This document shows positions 1 to 14,900 of a DNA stretch of 64,000 nt, piece after piece. The DNA lies in the NCBI GenBank assembly GCA_963969345.1, contig OZ017768.1:11561589-11625588 (forward strand), written 5' to 3'. The notes below the pieces were generated by a model. It was not told the DNA's origin, did not search any database, and worked only from the letters and a program-made list of their open reading frames with translations. The position numbers and the translations under genes were made by a program. Origin of the DNA: Turbatrix aceti. Taxonomy: Eukaryota > Nematoda > Chromadorea > Rhabditida > Panagrolaimidae. Every line of letters starts with the position of its first letter. The stretch's first letter is position 1.

Positions 1-1847
1 GATGGAATAGACATGAGTTTGTTTTCACTGAGGTATAGCTCCCGTAAAGAAGACATCGAACCAATAGATTGAGGCAGGGTCGTGATTGCGTTGTCTTTAA
101 GTCGAAGAATTCTGAGATTTGTTAGCAAACGAATTGACGTTGGTATTTCGCTGAGGTGATTCTCATCGGCTGACAACTCGATAAGCTTAAACAGTAGTCC
201 AATTTCCTCGGGAAGAGCTAGCAATCGATTGTCGGCAACATTGAGTACTTCTAGCTCTTTACACTGAAGCATGTCTTCAGGTAACTCTTCGATAGAGTTC
301 TCTTCAAGATCGAGTTCACGCAGACTTTGCAGTTTTCCAAACTTTGCAGGCAGAGAAATCAAACTGTTATCTGCGAGATCCAGGTGAACCAGTGCTGACA
401 GGTTTACCATGGCAGATGGAAGCGAACGAAGTTCACACGATCGAGCCTCAAGCCATCGAAGATTTTGAAGTTTGTCGATTTCTGACGGCAGTGTTGAGAG
501 GGAGTTTTCAGATACACTGAGGTGCGTCAGTTGAGGTAAGTGAGATATGGTGTCTGGTAGACTGCCAGAAGTGAGGATATTGTGACTGACATCAAGGAAC
601 ACCAAAGCTTTGCAGTTTTCAATTTCAGGAGCAATATCACTTATTTCTGAAAACAACAACAAAATAAATTAAGTTAAACGTATCTAATATTGTTTGTTAC
701 CATTCTGACTGAGGTCAAGCTCAATAAGACACTTGAGGTCGCCGATTTCAGCAGGAATGAGTTGCAGCTGATTGTATCGAAGGTCGAGCTTTTGCAGCTT
801 GACAAGTTTAAAAAATGCCTAAAGTATTTTGCATGTGTCTGATGTTTCTTGTGTCCAAAAAAATTTAAAAAATTTAAATTAAAAAAATATAAATAAATAT
901 TATTTTGAATGATGTCTTTGTATTGTTTTCTATCCTGTCTATCAGACTGTTTTCTAGTCGTCAGAAATGTCGTGCAGTGTAATAATAGCAAAAAAAGTAA
1001 TGCACAAATTTGAAGCTAATTGGTCTGTGCTGTGCGTTCGTGCAGCTTCCACTATTTGAAAGTAAAGTACCCAAAAAAGACAAGATGTGACATAAAGTGT
1101 TCGCAGAACTCAAATGCACTTGATTTGAGAGATGTCACAATTCTGACCTTAAAAAAAGAATTGCAATCTTTCTTTTTTTCTTGTTGTTTCAAGCCTTCAT
1201 AATTACGTGACTCATGATGATTGACAAAACAAAAACTTAGAAAATGCGACAAATATAAATCGACAATTTTTTTAACTCTTTTTATTGCCGAGAGAAATAA
1301 AAAAAAAGAATTATTATAGATACATAGTGAACGTTCACCTATAGTTTAGCAATCCTTGCTTTGTACGTCGTCTGCAAAAAAGATACAGCAGCTTTGTTTG
1401 TTCTCACCGAAAAAAGTCTAGTCAAAAAGTAAAAAAAAGCGCATAAGTCAACGAACGTTTTGAAGATAGCATAGAATTTCATACATATCTGACTACATAC
1501 GGCGTCCACATTAAAGAAGAAGCACAGGATGACTAAAAAGCTCAAATTCATTTTGCTTTCCTCTCGAACGTCTATGTATCGTCCAAAAAATTTCGACATT
1601 TTTTAAGTAATGTTAAAAAATTAGGAATGATTTAATTTTTGTGCGTAATAAAGATTATTTTTACAGCAAAAAAAGAACAAACCTGTGGCAGTTCTCGGAT
1701 GTTATTAACGCCCAAATTTAATTCTTCAAGATGTTTGTGATTTTTTAAAATAATTTCGGGTACATCTTCGAGCTTCTGTGCGCTGTAGTCCAGTGAATCA
1801 ACGTGGCCCTTGCACGTGAATATGGGAAAACAACGGAGAAGCTTCAT
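1..1847 (-). CDS. LAP-family leucine-rich-repeat protein, Erbin/Lano/LET-413-like (3' part beyond window)
   Basis: Three exons read on the minus strand: 1847-1683 (55 codons from ATG), 818-701, and 646 to the left edge, about 309 residues with phases that agree. Each has consensus splice sites (CAG|GT, ACTTTAG|GC, AATG|GTAAC, TTTCAG|AAA). The N-terminus (MKLLRCFPIF, then HVDSLDYS and LEELNLGVNNIRELP) is the signature LAP start, followed by at least nine LxxLxxLxLxxNxLxxLP repeats. LAP proteins (Scribble, Erbin, Lano, LET-413) are basolateral membrane scaffolds that set epithelial polarity. Any PDZ domain would lie left of position 1, so I cannot say whether this is an Erbin type (one PDZ) or a Lano type (none). 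Exons 1 and 2 have the same lengths (165 and 118 nt) and phase as those of the next gene, so the pair looks like an old tandem duplication. The DYS and LEELxL wording is slightly closer to Erbin than to Scribble. A TTTGCAG acceptor ends two bases before the ATG, suggesting a trans-spliced leader or 5'UTR intron. Confidence 0.88.
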
Positions 1848-4800
1848 TGCTGCAAATTAAATGCACACATTGTCATTTATTTGACAGTCAAAGTTGTTTA
1901 AAGAATAGAAAATGCAAGGCACGCCAAAAGAACTATGCAACGTGATAAAGGATGTTGCGACATGATGAATTTGCTAAACCAAACAATTAATTCCAAATAT
2001 TGTGTTTTAATTTGACAGATAAAAATTAATACAACTAAAACAGTCAAATAAAGAAAGTAAAATAGTTAATAAGGATTAAAATTGCGTTAAAGAAATGAAA
2101 TTACTAAAAGAAATAATTTTACGATCGCGATTAAAAAAAGGAAATGTACGTTTGTAAACAGACTTAAGGGAAAATAAATACAAAGCAGTAAAAAACTGTA
2201 TTTTTTAATTTATTTAAATAAAAAACCATCGCGTTTACTTTTGGAGTCTGCCAAACAAAAAAATGCAACGCGCGAGTGTCTGAAATACAAATATCTTATG
2301 AGATTACGGTTAGCACAAATTGTATGATTGTGAACAGAATGCAGCGCGAGCAAGGAAACCGATTTCGTATTATTTTTATTTTTGATTAAGTTTGAACAAA
2401 TTGAAACTTAAATTTTTATTTTTTTAATAGTAGTCAGATAACAATTGAATTTAAAATTGATTATTCTAAACGACACGTATATTTAATCAGTAAGTTATTT
2501 TTGAACAACATATCAGAAACGTGTAAACTACCGTTAATATACCCCCAAGAAGAACACTCAAGAGGTTCGACAAGACTCCTGAAAAAAAGGCAATCGAGAT
2601 AACTCCCTTTTTTCAATCTAGCCAAACACACGTCAACAAGGACAAGCGCAGCAATAGCGAAAGAACAAGCGTCAGTCAGTGATGATGATGAAGGAAAGCA
2701 AGAAAAAGGGACAATGAAGGCGCGGTCGGGCAGCGCAGTGACAGGATGGATTGATGTCAACAAACCGTGTTGTCCTGACTTGGCCCGCCAATGGTTTTTT
2801 TCACCATCTCCGATTGCGAACGAATCATCGATTGAACAGCCAACCGACCTCGTGTCCTTCTATCCGCACGGACAGTGACAAAACGACTGTTGCGAAGGGG
2901 GAGGAGGAAAAAGAGTGGTAATAAACAAACCATGAGTAAGCAAGCAATGAAGGCGTAAATCATCGATACGTGTGTGGTAGGGGATGACTGATCATGCTGA
3001 TAATGAGAAACCTCGCAATAACGTGGAGAGATCATGTGGGCAGCATGTTATGCATGTCAGATCTTCATAAATAATAAAGGACTAAAATAACACTTAAAAA
3101 ATGCAAAATCCGGCAATTAATAATTTAAAAAATCAAGAATTATATATTGCTGAAAAAGCACATCTTACGTGTTTCAAAACAGAATTAGCTTTGTGTGATG
3201 CGATGTGTGTGGTAATCAATTGACCAACATATAAAAATTTGATCTTAATTATATTTGACAATTGTCAAGTATCAAAATAAAACTACTAAATAAGGTTAGC
3301 ATTGTTGTCGTAAGAAATTCCACTCATCTTCTGTTATTTTTCCCCATACAAAATTTTTGAGAGGTTTAGAATCACAAGAATTTTTCTACGCGCTGGTAAA
3401 CGTTAACCTAATTTATTTAACTTAACTGATTTAATCTCGAAAGTAAGTTTTATCTATTGTTGTCTGTTGTACAAAAAAACAAGAGAAACTATTATGGATG
3501 AGTCATCGTCACCAATACAGTGAAGGAGAAAGAAAGGATAGGAGGATAGGCGACAGAACACGTCGATAAACCTCGACTTGACTGCGACTACCATTTTTGT
3601 GCTAACGTTTGCAACCATGTCAATGTGTTGATGGATCCAATGGATACGGGATATGTGAAACGGAATTTGACTCATCTTCCGAGAAAGACAAAACACAAAA
3701 AATATATAAAAATTGCCTCGTAAAAAAAACAATACGATGGAATAAAAACTATTGTGTCAACCAAAAAATAAATGCGGATTACATTCCAAAGGTATAAAAA
3801 ATGAGACAAAATATAATTACAATCTACGAGGAAGCATGATAAAAACAATTTAGCAGAAAAACAAGAACGGAAACAAAATAAAATGCCATCAATGAAGCGG
3901 ACAAGCAAACGAGTATGAAAGTATAATACAATGGACACAGGCCGAGACCGCGGTAGACTCTCGATTTGGCAGCGGCCGCAGTGGCACTGGCACTGGCAGC
4001 GGCTGTGATGGTCGATGGGGAGGGGGGGCAGTCAAGGAAGGACAGAGAACGTATACGTTCATTGCTTGGTTGGTCAGTCGGTTTGTGAGCAGAGTCAGTC
4101 GTCCCGTTTCGCGACTAAGGCAACAAGAGCGAGCAAACGAACTAACGCCTGCGTGCGTACAAGCACAGGACAGGGGTCAAGGGCTGTCTGGCAGACTGCC
4201 AGTAATGAGCCGATATGGAGAAAAAGTATTATTTTAATTTCACTGTTTCACGTGTGTCTTTTTATAAGCATACACAAAATTCTGGTGTAAATGAACATGA
4301 TTATAAATTCAAGCTTTCAAACCATGAACAAACATGAAAAAAATCTAAACTGATGAATCATCCGAAGAAAAAAAATATTTCCCTGAACTACACTACACGT
4401 GTGCTAAAAGCAATTATCTATCGCTAGCCCTTTCTATCCTCTGTTTCCGTTCTACCGGTCTAGCTAAAAACACTAACCGCACCTCGCACAAGCTCAATCG
4501 CAATAGTATTAGATCGACCGACGCAAGGTCACTCACTCATACGTATGCGCCGCGGCGGCGTCCGCTTGTGACCTCGGACGGGGGTCGTTGTCGTTGCCGG
4601 TGCTGCGACAAAAACCGCTCTTGGTTCGGGGGTGTGTCGGGGTTTCCGACAAAAATGTGTCGGACGCAGGGGGCAGACAGATTCGGCGCGCTGTCGTTTG
4701 CCGCATCAACACGGACAAAATGAAACGAGATGAGGAATAAAATAAAAAAATAGGCGACGGACTGGCACAAAAAAAATTGTAGAAATACGAATTCGCGCAC

Positions 4801-5945
4801 TGAAAAAAAGATATCTTCCTTTGTCCTCATACAATTTATGTTCTTTGTCTATAAACGAGTTTTCTTCATTTGCTCGCTATGCACCGAAGATGAAACCCAT
4901 GAAAAAAAACAAGGCATTGAAATTTCGTTATTTTGTTCTCGAAAAATAACTTTTAAGAATGATAAATAAATGCAATAAATTATGTGTTTTGAAGCTTTAA
5001 TATAAGTTTAAAAATTGTTCCAAATTTAATAAAACAAAAAAATGTATTCTAGATTTTTTTAATGCAATTGTGGCAATAATCTGGTAATATTTTAAAATCA
5101 AGGCTCATCTGACTTTTGAAATGCTGCTATATTTATTTTGAAAAACACATCTCAAAATAAATATAAAATCACAATGTAGAAATGATTATCATTAACGTCG
5201 TCAAGAGCCAAATTATTTGTTTTTTACTTTTAAGTCATTAGTGCGAGTGTAAAATTGTTACATATTTCATTTCTTTAGTTTTGTGGGTACAAAAGAATTT
5301 GTTTCTGTTCTGTATGTGAGTTTGTACGCTTGCTTGGGGACACGAAACCGTGTGAGCATGTTGTAGTACGTGGAATCCAACCGACGGCATACATTTTTTA
5401 ATCCTTTTTTCTGTCATCACCAAGAAAATTCATTCAAAACAGGATGATAAAAAAATGGAAGTAAGTGAGGTGGGCAAACATGAAACTTGATAAAATAAAC
5501 AACTTTTATATAATAAATACAAGGGTTTCGTTAATAAGCCAGCCGTATACGTCGAATGCGTGAATGATTGTATTTTTTTCGGTTTGAAAAAATAGCAGGG
5601 ATCAAAGAATGGCAGCATAGGGGCCAAAGGAATAGTGGGATCGGGATCGGGGTAGGGCATTGCACGTATTTTGGTCGTCAAGCAACACAGGCAACAGTGA
5701 GAGTAAATGTGAAACTTCGCGGGATTAGGGATTTTTTGTTCCTGCAGTAGCAGTAGCAGCAGGCGTGCAAGCAGACAGATACGCGGCCAGGATCGTCGTA
5801 CCTTGGAACATTATTCATCAACGAATTTTAGATCTTTTTCGAGATCAAGCTGAAAAAAGCATGCTCAGAATAAAGCAAGAAAAGCATGGTAGCAGCACGT
5901 GCACATATCAAGGAGTTAAAAAAGTCAAAGAAAAAAAAGCGAATC
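1848..5945. other. Intergenic region between the two LAP genes, no gene recognised
   Basis: This 4.1-kb stretch is upstream of the first LAP gene and downstream of let-413. It is AT-rich with two GC-rich islands (about 3960-4220 and 4500-4720) that interrupt it and could hold the promoter or 5'UTR exons of the left gene. A minus-strand frame at 2757-3035 contains one strongly hydrophobic stretch followed by a basic tail, but it has no recognisable family and no convincing start, so I do not call it a gene. Confidence 0.5.
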
Positions 5946-8900
5946 TCATACTTGGTGCTTGGGCAGAGGTGCGGGAGACGCTGCATGTCCGTTTTCGGTA
6001 TCCAGTTTACGAGGCTTGGGTGAAGCGGAAAGAGATCGTTCTTCCGAGATATGGGCTAATCGTTTCTGAAAAAAAATGTTTGTTCAAAAATCAATAAGAT
6101 TTGGTAAAAATTTGTCAATTTATTATAGAAAAAAATGAAATTCTTTTGTATCTAATTTTTTACCAAACTGAAACAAAATTCCTTTCAACAAACTCACAGC
6201 ACTTAGCTGCTTCATCAACTGTTCGGCACGCTCTGTCTCGGCATCCAAGCTCGCGAGCCTAGCCTGTCTCCATTCAGCACGCTTCTTGGCGTCTGCGTCT
6301 ACGCTGTTATTCGAGCTGGCATCGTGATTCGGTGTCGTAGGCAATGCAGCTGCGAGTCTGCTTTCGGCATTTTTGGTCCTCACAACGATGGGTATACTTG
6401 ATGTCGTCGTAAAGCTAGAATTGTGCACTGACGAGTTTTCAGTCATCGTGGACGGCACGTCGCCGGTCGAGAGAGCAAGGTTAGAAGCGGTTCGCCTGTC
6501 CGTGTCTTCCTGGAGTGCGATGACGTCACTAGATGATATGATAGGCTTTTTAGGCGGAGGAGGCGGAGGCTGTCTGATCGATGTCGAGGAATTCAGATTT
6601 GAAGAATTGCTCATAATCCCGTTTGTTAAAGATCGATTCGACATCTCTGATTCAAAGTGCTTTACTTTTGATGAAAAATTGAGAAGTTCGGGCTGTTCAG
6701 GGGAATGTGGCTGTTCAGGGGAATGTGACTGTTGTTCTTTGTTTTTCTTTTCAACAGGCCTCGAAACCGTGGAAAACGTCGTCATTGAAGGAGGAGGGGG
6801 CAGAATCGGCGATGAAACCTCGCCCGACGATGCAGGTGAAGTCTTTCGCGTCGGGAAAGACAGTCCGCTGTCCGGCGTTGTAGCTGCCGTCAGTGCAGGT
6901 GTCGGGCTGCGTGTAAGGCCATCGCAGACGAGCAAGTTGACCGTGCCCTCCGATTGTCGGAAGAAGTTGACGGCTTCAATCTGGGTGCAGCCCAGTAAAG
7001 AGTTTCCATTTACCTCCAGTATTCTAAGACCAGGCATCAAGCCCGGAACATCCGAAGTAATGGATCCTGGTTCAATTTTGTCTATAAATATCCCCTCATC
7101 AGTGGGATCGGTAGGATTGGCCGAAGGACTGTTGATGCCGCCACAAATGGTCAGACCAAGTGGTTCTCCGACTCTTCGGCAAAACGAAACCTCTCTCAGG
7201 CCGTGAGGTTGGAGTTCGTGGAAGACAGTGAGCGTCAACCGCTTTCCAGCACTTTTCAATGCAGCAACCGCAAAGTTGTGCTTTGCAGTATCGATATCGT
7301 CGCCGTTGACTGACAGAATCCGATCGCCCACCCTGAGAACTCCGGTGTTAGCTGCAGATGAACCAGTCGCGATCTTCGAAATAAACACGCCTCGTCTCTG
7401 CATGCCGAACGGATGGCTGCAGTGATCGATGCCACCGACGATCGAAATCCCCAGTGAGTTGTTTTCATCCCTCTGCAACTCTACCGTCGACGTCGAGCCA
7501 TCGATGATGAACAGCGAGTCGAGACTCTTGTTGTTGTTAGCACTCGGTCGGGGAGCAGGGATACAACCACCTGGACGGGATACTGTAAGCTCTACGGTAG
7601 CAGGGGGAGACGTGATAAGACCACTGACTCTGTCGAGAGACAGCCCAGCGATCGGTGTGCCGTTTACGGCAACCAGCACGTCTCCAGGTCGAAGTGTGCC
7701 ATCCTTCTCTGCCGCACCACCCGGCTTGAGAGCAGTTACGAGAGTTTGGGACGGAGTGAGCTGGGTTATCGTAACTCCCGGTGATCCGTGAGAATCCTTG
7801 ATTATAGTAGCCGTGAGAGTGGACGTGAAATGAGGCTTTCTCATCGATCCCGATCGAATTTCACTAGCTAGCTCAGGTATCACGATTTTGGCCGATGTGG
7901 ATGTAGTCGGCATCCTGGGCTGAGCAACCATGGTCACGACATCCCTTGCGGACTGCATGCATTGAACGGCTATATCGTGTCGCTGGTTGACCATAGACGT
8001 GCCATTGACTTCCAGAATCTTATCACCTACTCGCAGCCCCGCATTCTCGGCAGCACCACCCGGAATGAGCTTTGAGACAAATAAACCGTTATCGTTGGGT
8101 ACAAATGGCGTCGATTCAATGCCACCCGCTATCGACAGACCCAATCCACCACCATTTCCGCCACCACTGCTATCAGCATTTCGTCGAATGACGATGTGCT
8201 TCGTTCCGTACTCTGATGCCGAATGTTGTGGTACCGGATGCACCGGCATAGCTGTCGTATCGCGTGGAGTTTCCTGAAACAAAAACTTACACTACAAAAA
8301 AGAAACAAGCCAATAAAAACGGATTTTTTAGTAAGCAAAATAAAGATGATAACGACGGAAAGAGCAACAAAGGGGAGTGTACATTACAACCACAATTACT
8401 TGCACTTTTTGCTTAAACAATGAAAAAAGTATAGAAAAACAAAAAATCTTGCGTATAAAAGGGATCAAAAAATGTGGTTTTGATTATCGCGAAAATAATA
8501 ATTTGATTTCACTTGAAAGCTAAGAAAGCTGTGAATTAAAAAAAATTCATTTTCCGAAATTATGAACACATTTTAGTACTCTTTTCATTTTACAAAATGT
8601 TTTTTTAGTTTTTAAACAGTATTTTTTATCGAATTTCAAAAAAAAACTAGAACTTGACGACACAATTTTAACAATGGACAATAAACAACGTCAATCAGTG
8701 ACAAAGATTTCTATGTCAATTTTTTTAAGCAACGTACAATGAAACTGATCTAAAATAATAATTTTAAATTTGTAAATGAAATTACAGCAAAATGCGTATG
8801 ACTAACACAATTCGACTATGACTCGAAAAAAGTACAACAACAATATTTGCAGTCAAATAAAAAACGAAACAAATGATAGACAAAAAATAATTGAGACTCA

Positions 8901-11900
8901 AAAAAACAGCCAGATTTCTCATCAGCAGCAAAAAAAATGAAAATCCTCAGAGTTGATCAAACGCGAACCCGATAAATTCGTTGGTTTATTTTTATATCTT
9001 AAATGAAAGTTTTATTAGCAGTGAGAGCGACACGTTAGTAGCGTGTACACAAATAAAGCGAACAAAAAATAGGGTGCGGTTCATGATGAACGAAACATTA
9101 AAAGGAAAAATTGTGCCAACTAAGCATAAACACAACAAAACTTGCAAATAAACAAACGAAATTCAACTAGGAGATAGCTGATGATGACGACACACAAATT
9201 CATCCGACCAAATTAATTATTGTTTAAAAATAGTTTAAAATACCTTTTTGTCCATAAAACTTTTATTTTTTTGCAAAATTAAAACATGCAGTTGTTTCGT
9301 CATTATCGACATCTCCTTCCAAATTTCTATAGCCCTCTCCCTTCTAAATTGGCATCCATGTTTTGTTATATACCTGTCGGATTCACGGATGCGGTGTTGT
9401 TCGGACCTGTCGTCGTTGACAAAATATTATTTGATGAAGCAGATTTATTCGCCTGCTGGCTACCACTTCCTCCACCACCCGAATTTCGCTGACTCTTGTA
9501 GTGTGGGGTGTTGACGCGTCGCAGACGGCACTCTTCACTCTCCGGCGCCGAAGACGGCAACCCTGACTCAAAGACAACGCGGTGCTGCTGTCCTCCTACT
9601 CCAGAGGACGTCAAAGACGTTGTTCGAGGATTGTAAATGTGCGATTGTGCCTGTAGAAGGTCCAGCGGACATGGATTTGAAGTGCAGTTTTCATGTAAGT
9701 TTGAAAAAAAAATCATAAAAAAAGCTGAGTAAATGATTTCAAACGGAGCATAACAAAATTAGTAGTTATAAATAAAGTGCGCAAGAAAAAAATTCGATGT
9801 GTGGCAAAAATTTAGACAAAAAATAATGATTTGTATGGAAAGTGCGTTTGTTACAAAAACAAAGTCAGTAAGTCAGAAGAAAATTATGCATATTTTGAAC
9901 AAAAAAAGCTATAATTTCACCCTTTTTTCCCGACAAAATTGACACAAAAAAGTACATAATATGTGACATAGAATATTATGCTTTGACATTGACTGAAATG
10001 TACTTTTTAATATAAATTGCACTATGCCCCATGAAGGCGGAGTTATAATGTAAGCCCCACACAAAAACTTTTTTGATCAAAAAATAGATAAGAAATCCAA
10101 AAATATTTCATGTTTTTTGTTGTACAAAACATTTCTGTTTCTCTCTGAAATATAAATAAAAACCCGTATTTGATTCAAAAAACAAATTATTATTAAACTT
10201 GAAATTATCAGAAATAACATGCGGAAAAAAACATTGCATCAAATCAAATGAAAGTGATACAACCGCCAGCATCGAATGGGTTTATGTTAGCCCCGTCAAG
10301 TAATATAACGATTAATATAGCGAATTAAGTATTATAGCGTTCGTTCTAAAAGTTGCACATGTGCAGGCCGGAAGCAGCAGGACAGCAGTTAGTTAGTGTG
10401 ATCATCGATTACCGCCCTGCTTTTCCCTTCCCTCTGTCCCATCTCATCCGCTCTTTACCCTCTTCCATGATTCGAAAGAGACTACGAAGTATGACGCAAA
10501 GACAGCAAGCATTCAGATAAAAAAGAGGCAATGGTAAATGGAAAAGCCGCATAGTAAGATGGATACTGACGGGCTGCCGAACGGCAATTTATTCTTTCCA
10601 TTTGCCTTCCTCAAGCTATTTCCAATGCTAATGTGCTTGGATAAATGCCTTTTCCGACCCCAAAATTCTTATTTCCTTCATCGCATAAACTATTATTTAG
10701 GATACTACACTTTAGAAAAACAATTGTTCAACCCGCACCCCCGAAAAAAGTCCCATCCCGACTCTTAAAAACATATTTAGGCAAAAAATGCAGCATAATA
10801 GAAAACATCGAAAAAAAGAAGAATAAGAAGTCTAATTAAAAGCGAGAAAAAAATGCCGTTAAAGAAGACTCTAAAAGATGCAAAAAGACGTTTAGTAAAA
10901 AAAACTGTGCCATCAAAACGGCATTAACAAACCTAGAAAAAAAAGTTTTTTTGCCATTTTTTTTGTATCACATAAAAATGGGAACCCCCTTTGCATTTTC
11001 GAACAAAAAAAAGGCAAAACTTACGATGTCGGGGGGGGTCTGAGCAAAAGGCTGCGCTACGTTTGGATGCTTCAGCGCCGAACGAGGGCCGGTGGATTGG
11101 GATTGCGACAACCCCGAAAGTGGTTCTTCAGATGTCTTTTTCGTCAGCGTGAGGTTGGTTGGTTGAGATGGCTAAAAAGTGAACAGTAAAAAACGCATAA
11201 CGTTTTTTTAAATAAATATACATACAGATAAAAAAATTTGAAAAAAACCCGCTGGTATTCAAAATATGCCAAAAGTTTGGGCACATTGTTGAATTTGGCA
11301 CGTAACACAAAAAATAACTTTTCAAACCAGATTCGTGTCTTGTTAAAGTATCAAATATCTACAAGATCTGAATTCAAAAACAAAGTATCCAGTTCTCAAA
11401 ATATCTATTTCAAGCTTTTTTTGCAGACAAAATATATATGCCACTGTTTGAAAGCGGACAGCTAAATAAACAGCTAAATGCTACTAAAAATTAGCAAATC
11501 GTACGATTCTGCGATTCGAAAAAAGTTTCCATCATTAAATTTTTTTTATTAAAGATCAAATTTTTTTTCGCAAAAATTTAACAAATAACAAACTTTTTAA
11601 TCTTCCCACTTGCGAAAGTGTCATCAAAAGAAGACCCCAAATACCACCCCTATGTCAAACGATATGCGTCTTGCTAACCCAAAAGTCATAACATAGCTAC
11701 GTGCGTGATAGGTTCTCTGGACAACGACCAGCACAGCGAATCGACAACGAGATGCAAACAGAAATAACTATCCCACAAACTAAGAAAGAAATAACTATCA
11801 CACAGCGCAACGATTTTCAACAGGTGTTGCGGAATTTCATTCCCGCGTGCTTTTGTCAAGTAAACCAACGCGTGAAAAAAAGGTGTTTTATGCTTAGGAG

Positions 11901-14900
11901 TTTTCCGCTCTCTTTTTCTTGCTATCAAACGAATGCGACAGCACAGCCTTCGTCCTGTGATAGCTGTTAGTGGCTTTTTGGAGTAATAAATGACTTCAAT
12001 TGATCTCATTAAAAGCAAAATTGTAAATCATTTGTCAGGAGTTAAAATTGGTTGTTGTAAAAAAAATGAACAAGACCCTTGCTGTTAGCCAAATGGATAG
12101 AACGTAATGAAATTTGTTTTGCAAAAAAATAAAAACAAATGAATCAAGATGACAATAAACAGCAACTGAAAATTATTTCAGATGTTCTACGTTAAAAAAC
12201 TGATATAAATATTAACATTCTAAACAATGCGAAGACCAAATTTTTTACAACATCAAATTTTGAAATAAAAACCCACGTGATTTTTTCTATTATGAATAAT
12301 GTGCCCATCAATAGCTTGCTTCTTCGGCTTCGGATGTGGGGTATCGTGTCGTTCAAAGTTGCCAACCACGCCCGCCACCGGCTGTCCATCTTCGTCGATC
12401 GTAGTATCGCCCTCCATGCCTCCAAAGTGAACCTTCGGACCGCCGATAAAGCCTCGGTTAGGCTTGGATGCCTCGTCGTCCACGGTTTCGCTTCCCGGAT
12501 GCTGCTGTGGCAGGAGGTAGCACGTTAGAACATTCATCTGGGTAACCGGGTCCTGAACTTGCTGAAACTTGAGCAACGCCTGCGACTGATTTTCGGACAG
12601 CCATAGAGCCTGAAGGTTGTAGAGAACGTTGATAGTGAAAGGCAGGTATCTCAGGTGATTGTTTGCAAGATCAAGTACCCGGAGCGCAGCGAGTTTGCCG
12701 ATCTCAAGAGGGAGTTCCTTGAGTTGGTTGTCCCGTAGTGAGAGAACGGCGATCGACGTGCACTGTCCAATTAGACTCGGCAAGGCAGTGAGATGATTCT
12801 TATCCACGTTGAGGGTCTTGAGTCTCGTCAGGTTGCAGATAGAGGAAGGCAGTTCCTGCAGGAGGTTGTGCATGAGGTAGAGTTCGGTCAGTGAAACACA
12901 CGACCCAATCGCCGGAGTCAGCGACGACAGATTGTTGTTGTCGGCCTTCAGAATCGACAAACGTTTCATCAGGCGAATGCTGCTGGGAAGCCACTGCAAA
13001 CAGTTCTGCGAAAGCGTCAGATCAGTGATCCTTTCCAGATCACCAATGTTGTCCGGAAGCTTCATCAACTTGTTGGATGACAGATCCACCTGTTCGAGGT
13101 TACGGCACCTCAGAATGCCTTCCGGCAGCTCCTCGAGGTGATTCTCGTCCACGTAGAGCTCCCGCAGTCCAACAAGAGCCCCGATCTCCGCGGGGAGCTC
13201 GTCGAGTTCGTTCTGGCCAATGTCTAGTCGCTGGAGGTTGACGAGCCGAACGATGCTTGGCGGCATATTGTGCAAATGATTTTCACGCACTTCTAGAGAC
13301 TTCAAATTCGACAGATCCCCGAGGTCTTGTGGCAAACGAGTCAGAGACGTGTCATTGAGGTTAAGGTGCGTAAGCGACGAAACCTGGGTGATAGACTCAG
13401 GAAGTCTGGCAATAGGGTTCGAACTAATGTCAAGTATTCTCAACTGCTTGCACACGCACAGGTCGTCCGGTAAGTCACTGATATCTACAAAAAAATTTTT
13501 TTTGAAAATTAGACAAGTATAGCGACGCACCATTTCGACTTATATTAAATTCAATAAGATTCTGAAGTTGAGTGATGTCAGATGGCACCCGATAGATGTC
13601 GTTGTCAGAAAGACCAAGGCGTTGTAACCTGTGTAGTCGGAAGAGAGACTGTAAAAACGTGCGTTTCATTTTTTCGACTTTTTTTATTCAGCTGCGTCAT
13701 TTTTTTTTAAATTTTGCTTTACTTTGTTCAGTGAACTTCAATCTGTAAAAAAACACTAGGATGCTAAAAAAAAGTTTAAAAACGTTCTTTAGATGTTCAG
13801 GTGACGTTCAAACAGCCGCATACTTCAGTTCAATTTTTTTTTTGTAAGAAAATCAGTATTCCAAAATTTTTAACTGATTTCGATAAAAATATTTACAGTA
13901 GCGCTTAAAAGTTTAAAGCCAAACACATATTTGAATACTTGCTACCATTAAACGCCATGAATGAAGTCCGCATTTTTGTGGTACGAGTCGTAAAGATCGT
14001 ACCGTACGACATCCATACAAGCAGTGTAACGCAAACCAATATTGTTGCCTTCGCATCCGGAGGCGAATGCGAAAGCGATGAAGACGTATCCGGAAACGGA
14101 AGCAATCAGAGGCGTCTTTGGTGTCAGTTCTCAATTCTTCGATATCAAAATAATAATAGAAAGCAAAATTAGGATGAAAATAACCTTGTAATTCTGTCAA
14201 ATAAAGTAGCAAAGCTGTTTATTGACTATTTTTGGTTAGAATTTGAAGTCATCCAATTTTTGTTTGCAAATTGTAAGGCAAGACAAAACGCTGAAGGCGT
14301 TGGAGGAAAATGCAATTGGAGACGATTAGTGATTACCCTTTGCCTACATATTGGATCAAAAACAATTTTTTTGCACTTCTATTTGTAAAATGTGAACGCT
14401 AAAATGTTTAAGAGGCAGTCTGTGACAGGATTTTGGATTAAGGTGGAGGGTGCGACCCCGTGAAAAAACAACTTCAAATGTTTTTAACCAAAGTTGTAGG
14501 CACCCCTAAAGAATTGTTAAAAAAAATTATGAAAAATTTTTCAGATGCCGGATTCTGGAGATTTGGCTTCTGAAATGTTTTTTCGTTTTGAATTTTCAAC
14601 TCAATTCTTAATAGAAGCAAAAATCTGAATTTAATTTGACAAAGGTATTTTGACACGAGGAATCGATTCCCGCACTCAGATTCCACAAAAAACATCTGTC
14701 CGTCCGGCAATTATTTTTTTTTGTTTTTGTTTTCATATTTTCCGCCAAAACATGCCTATTTCGTCCGAGGGGGAGGGCAAGGCATACCCTATCTTAAAGC
14801 CCGTTTTTTTGCCACCGGATGAGCTAAAACACAAAAAAATTTTATGTCGGTCCCGGTCACTGAGTAATGGTGAAATAAATAAAAAAAAATTGTTGTCAGT

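Noticed and set aside
2757..3035. 92-residue minus-strand frame with a hydrophobic stretch
   Set aside because: Single predicted membrane segment, no homologue recognised, no supporting splice or promoter context.
6373..7791. Long plus-strand frames opposite the PDZ exon
   Set aside because: They are antisense shadows of the let-413 PDZ exon, whose four PDZ domains on the minus strand are unmistakable.
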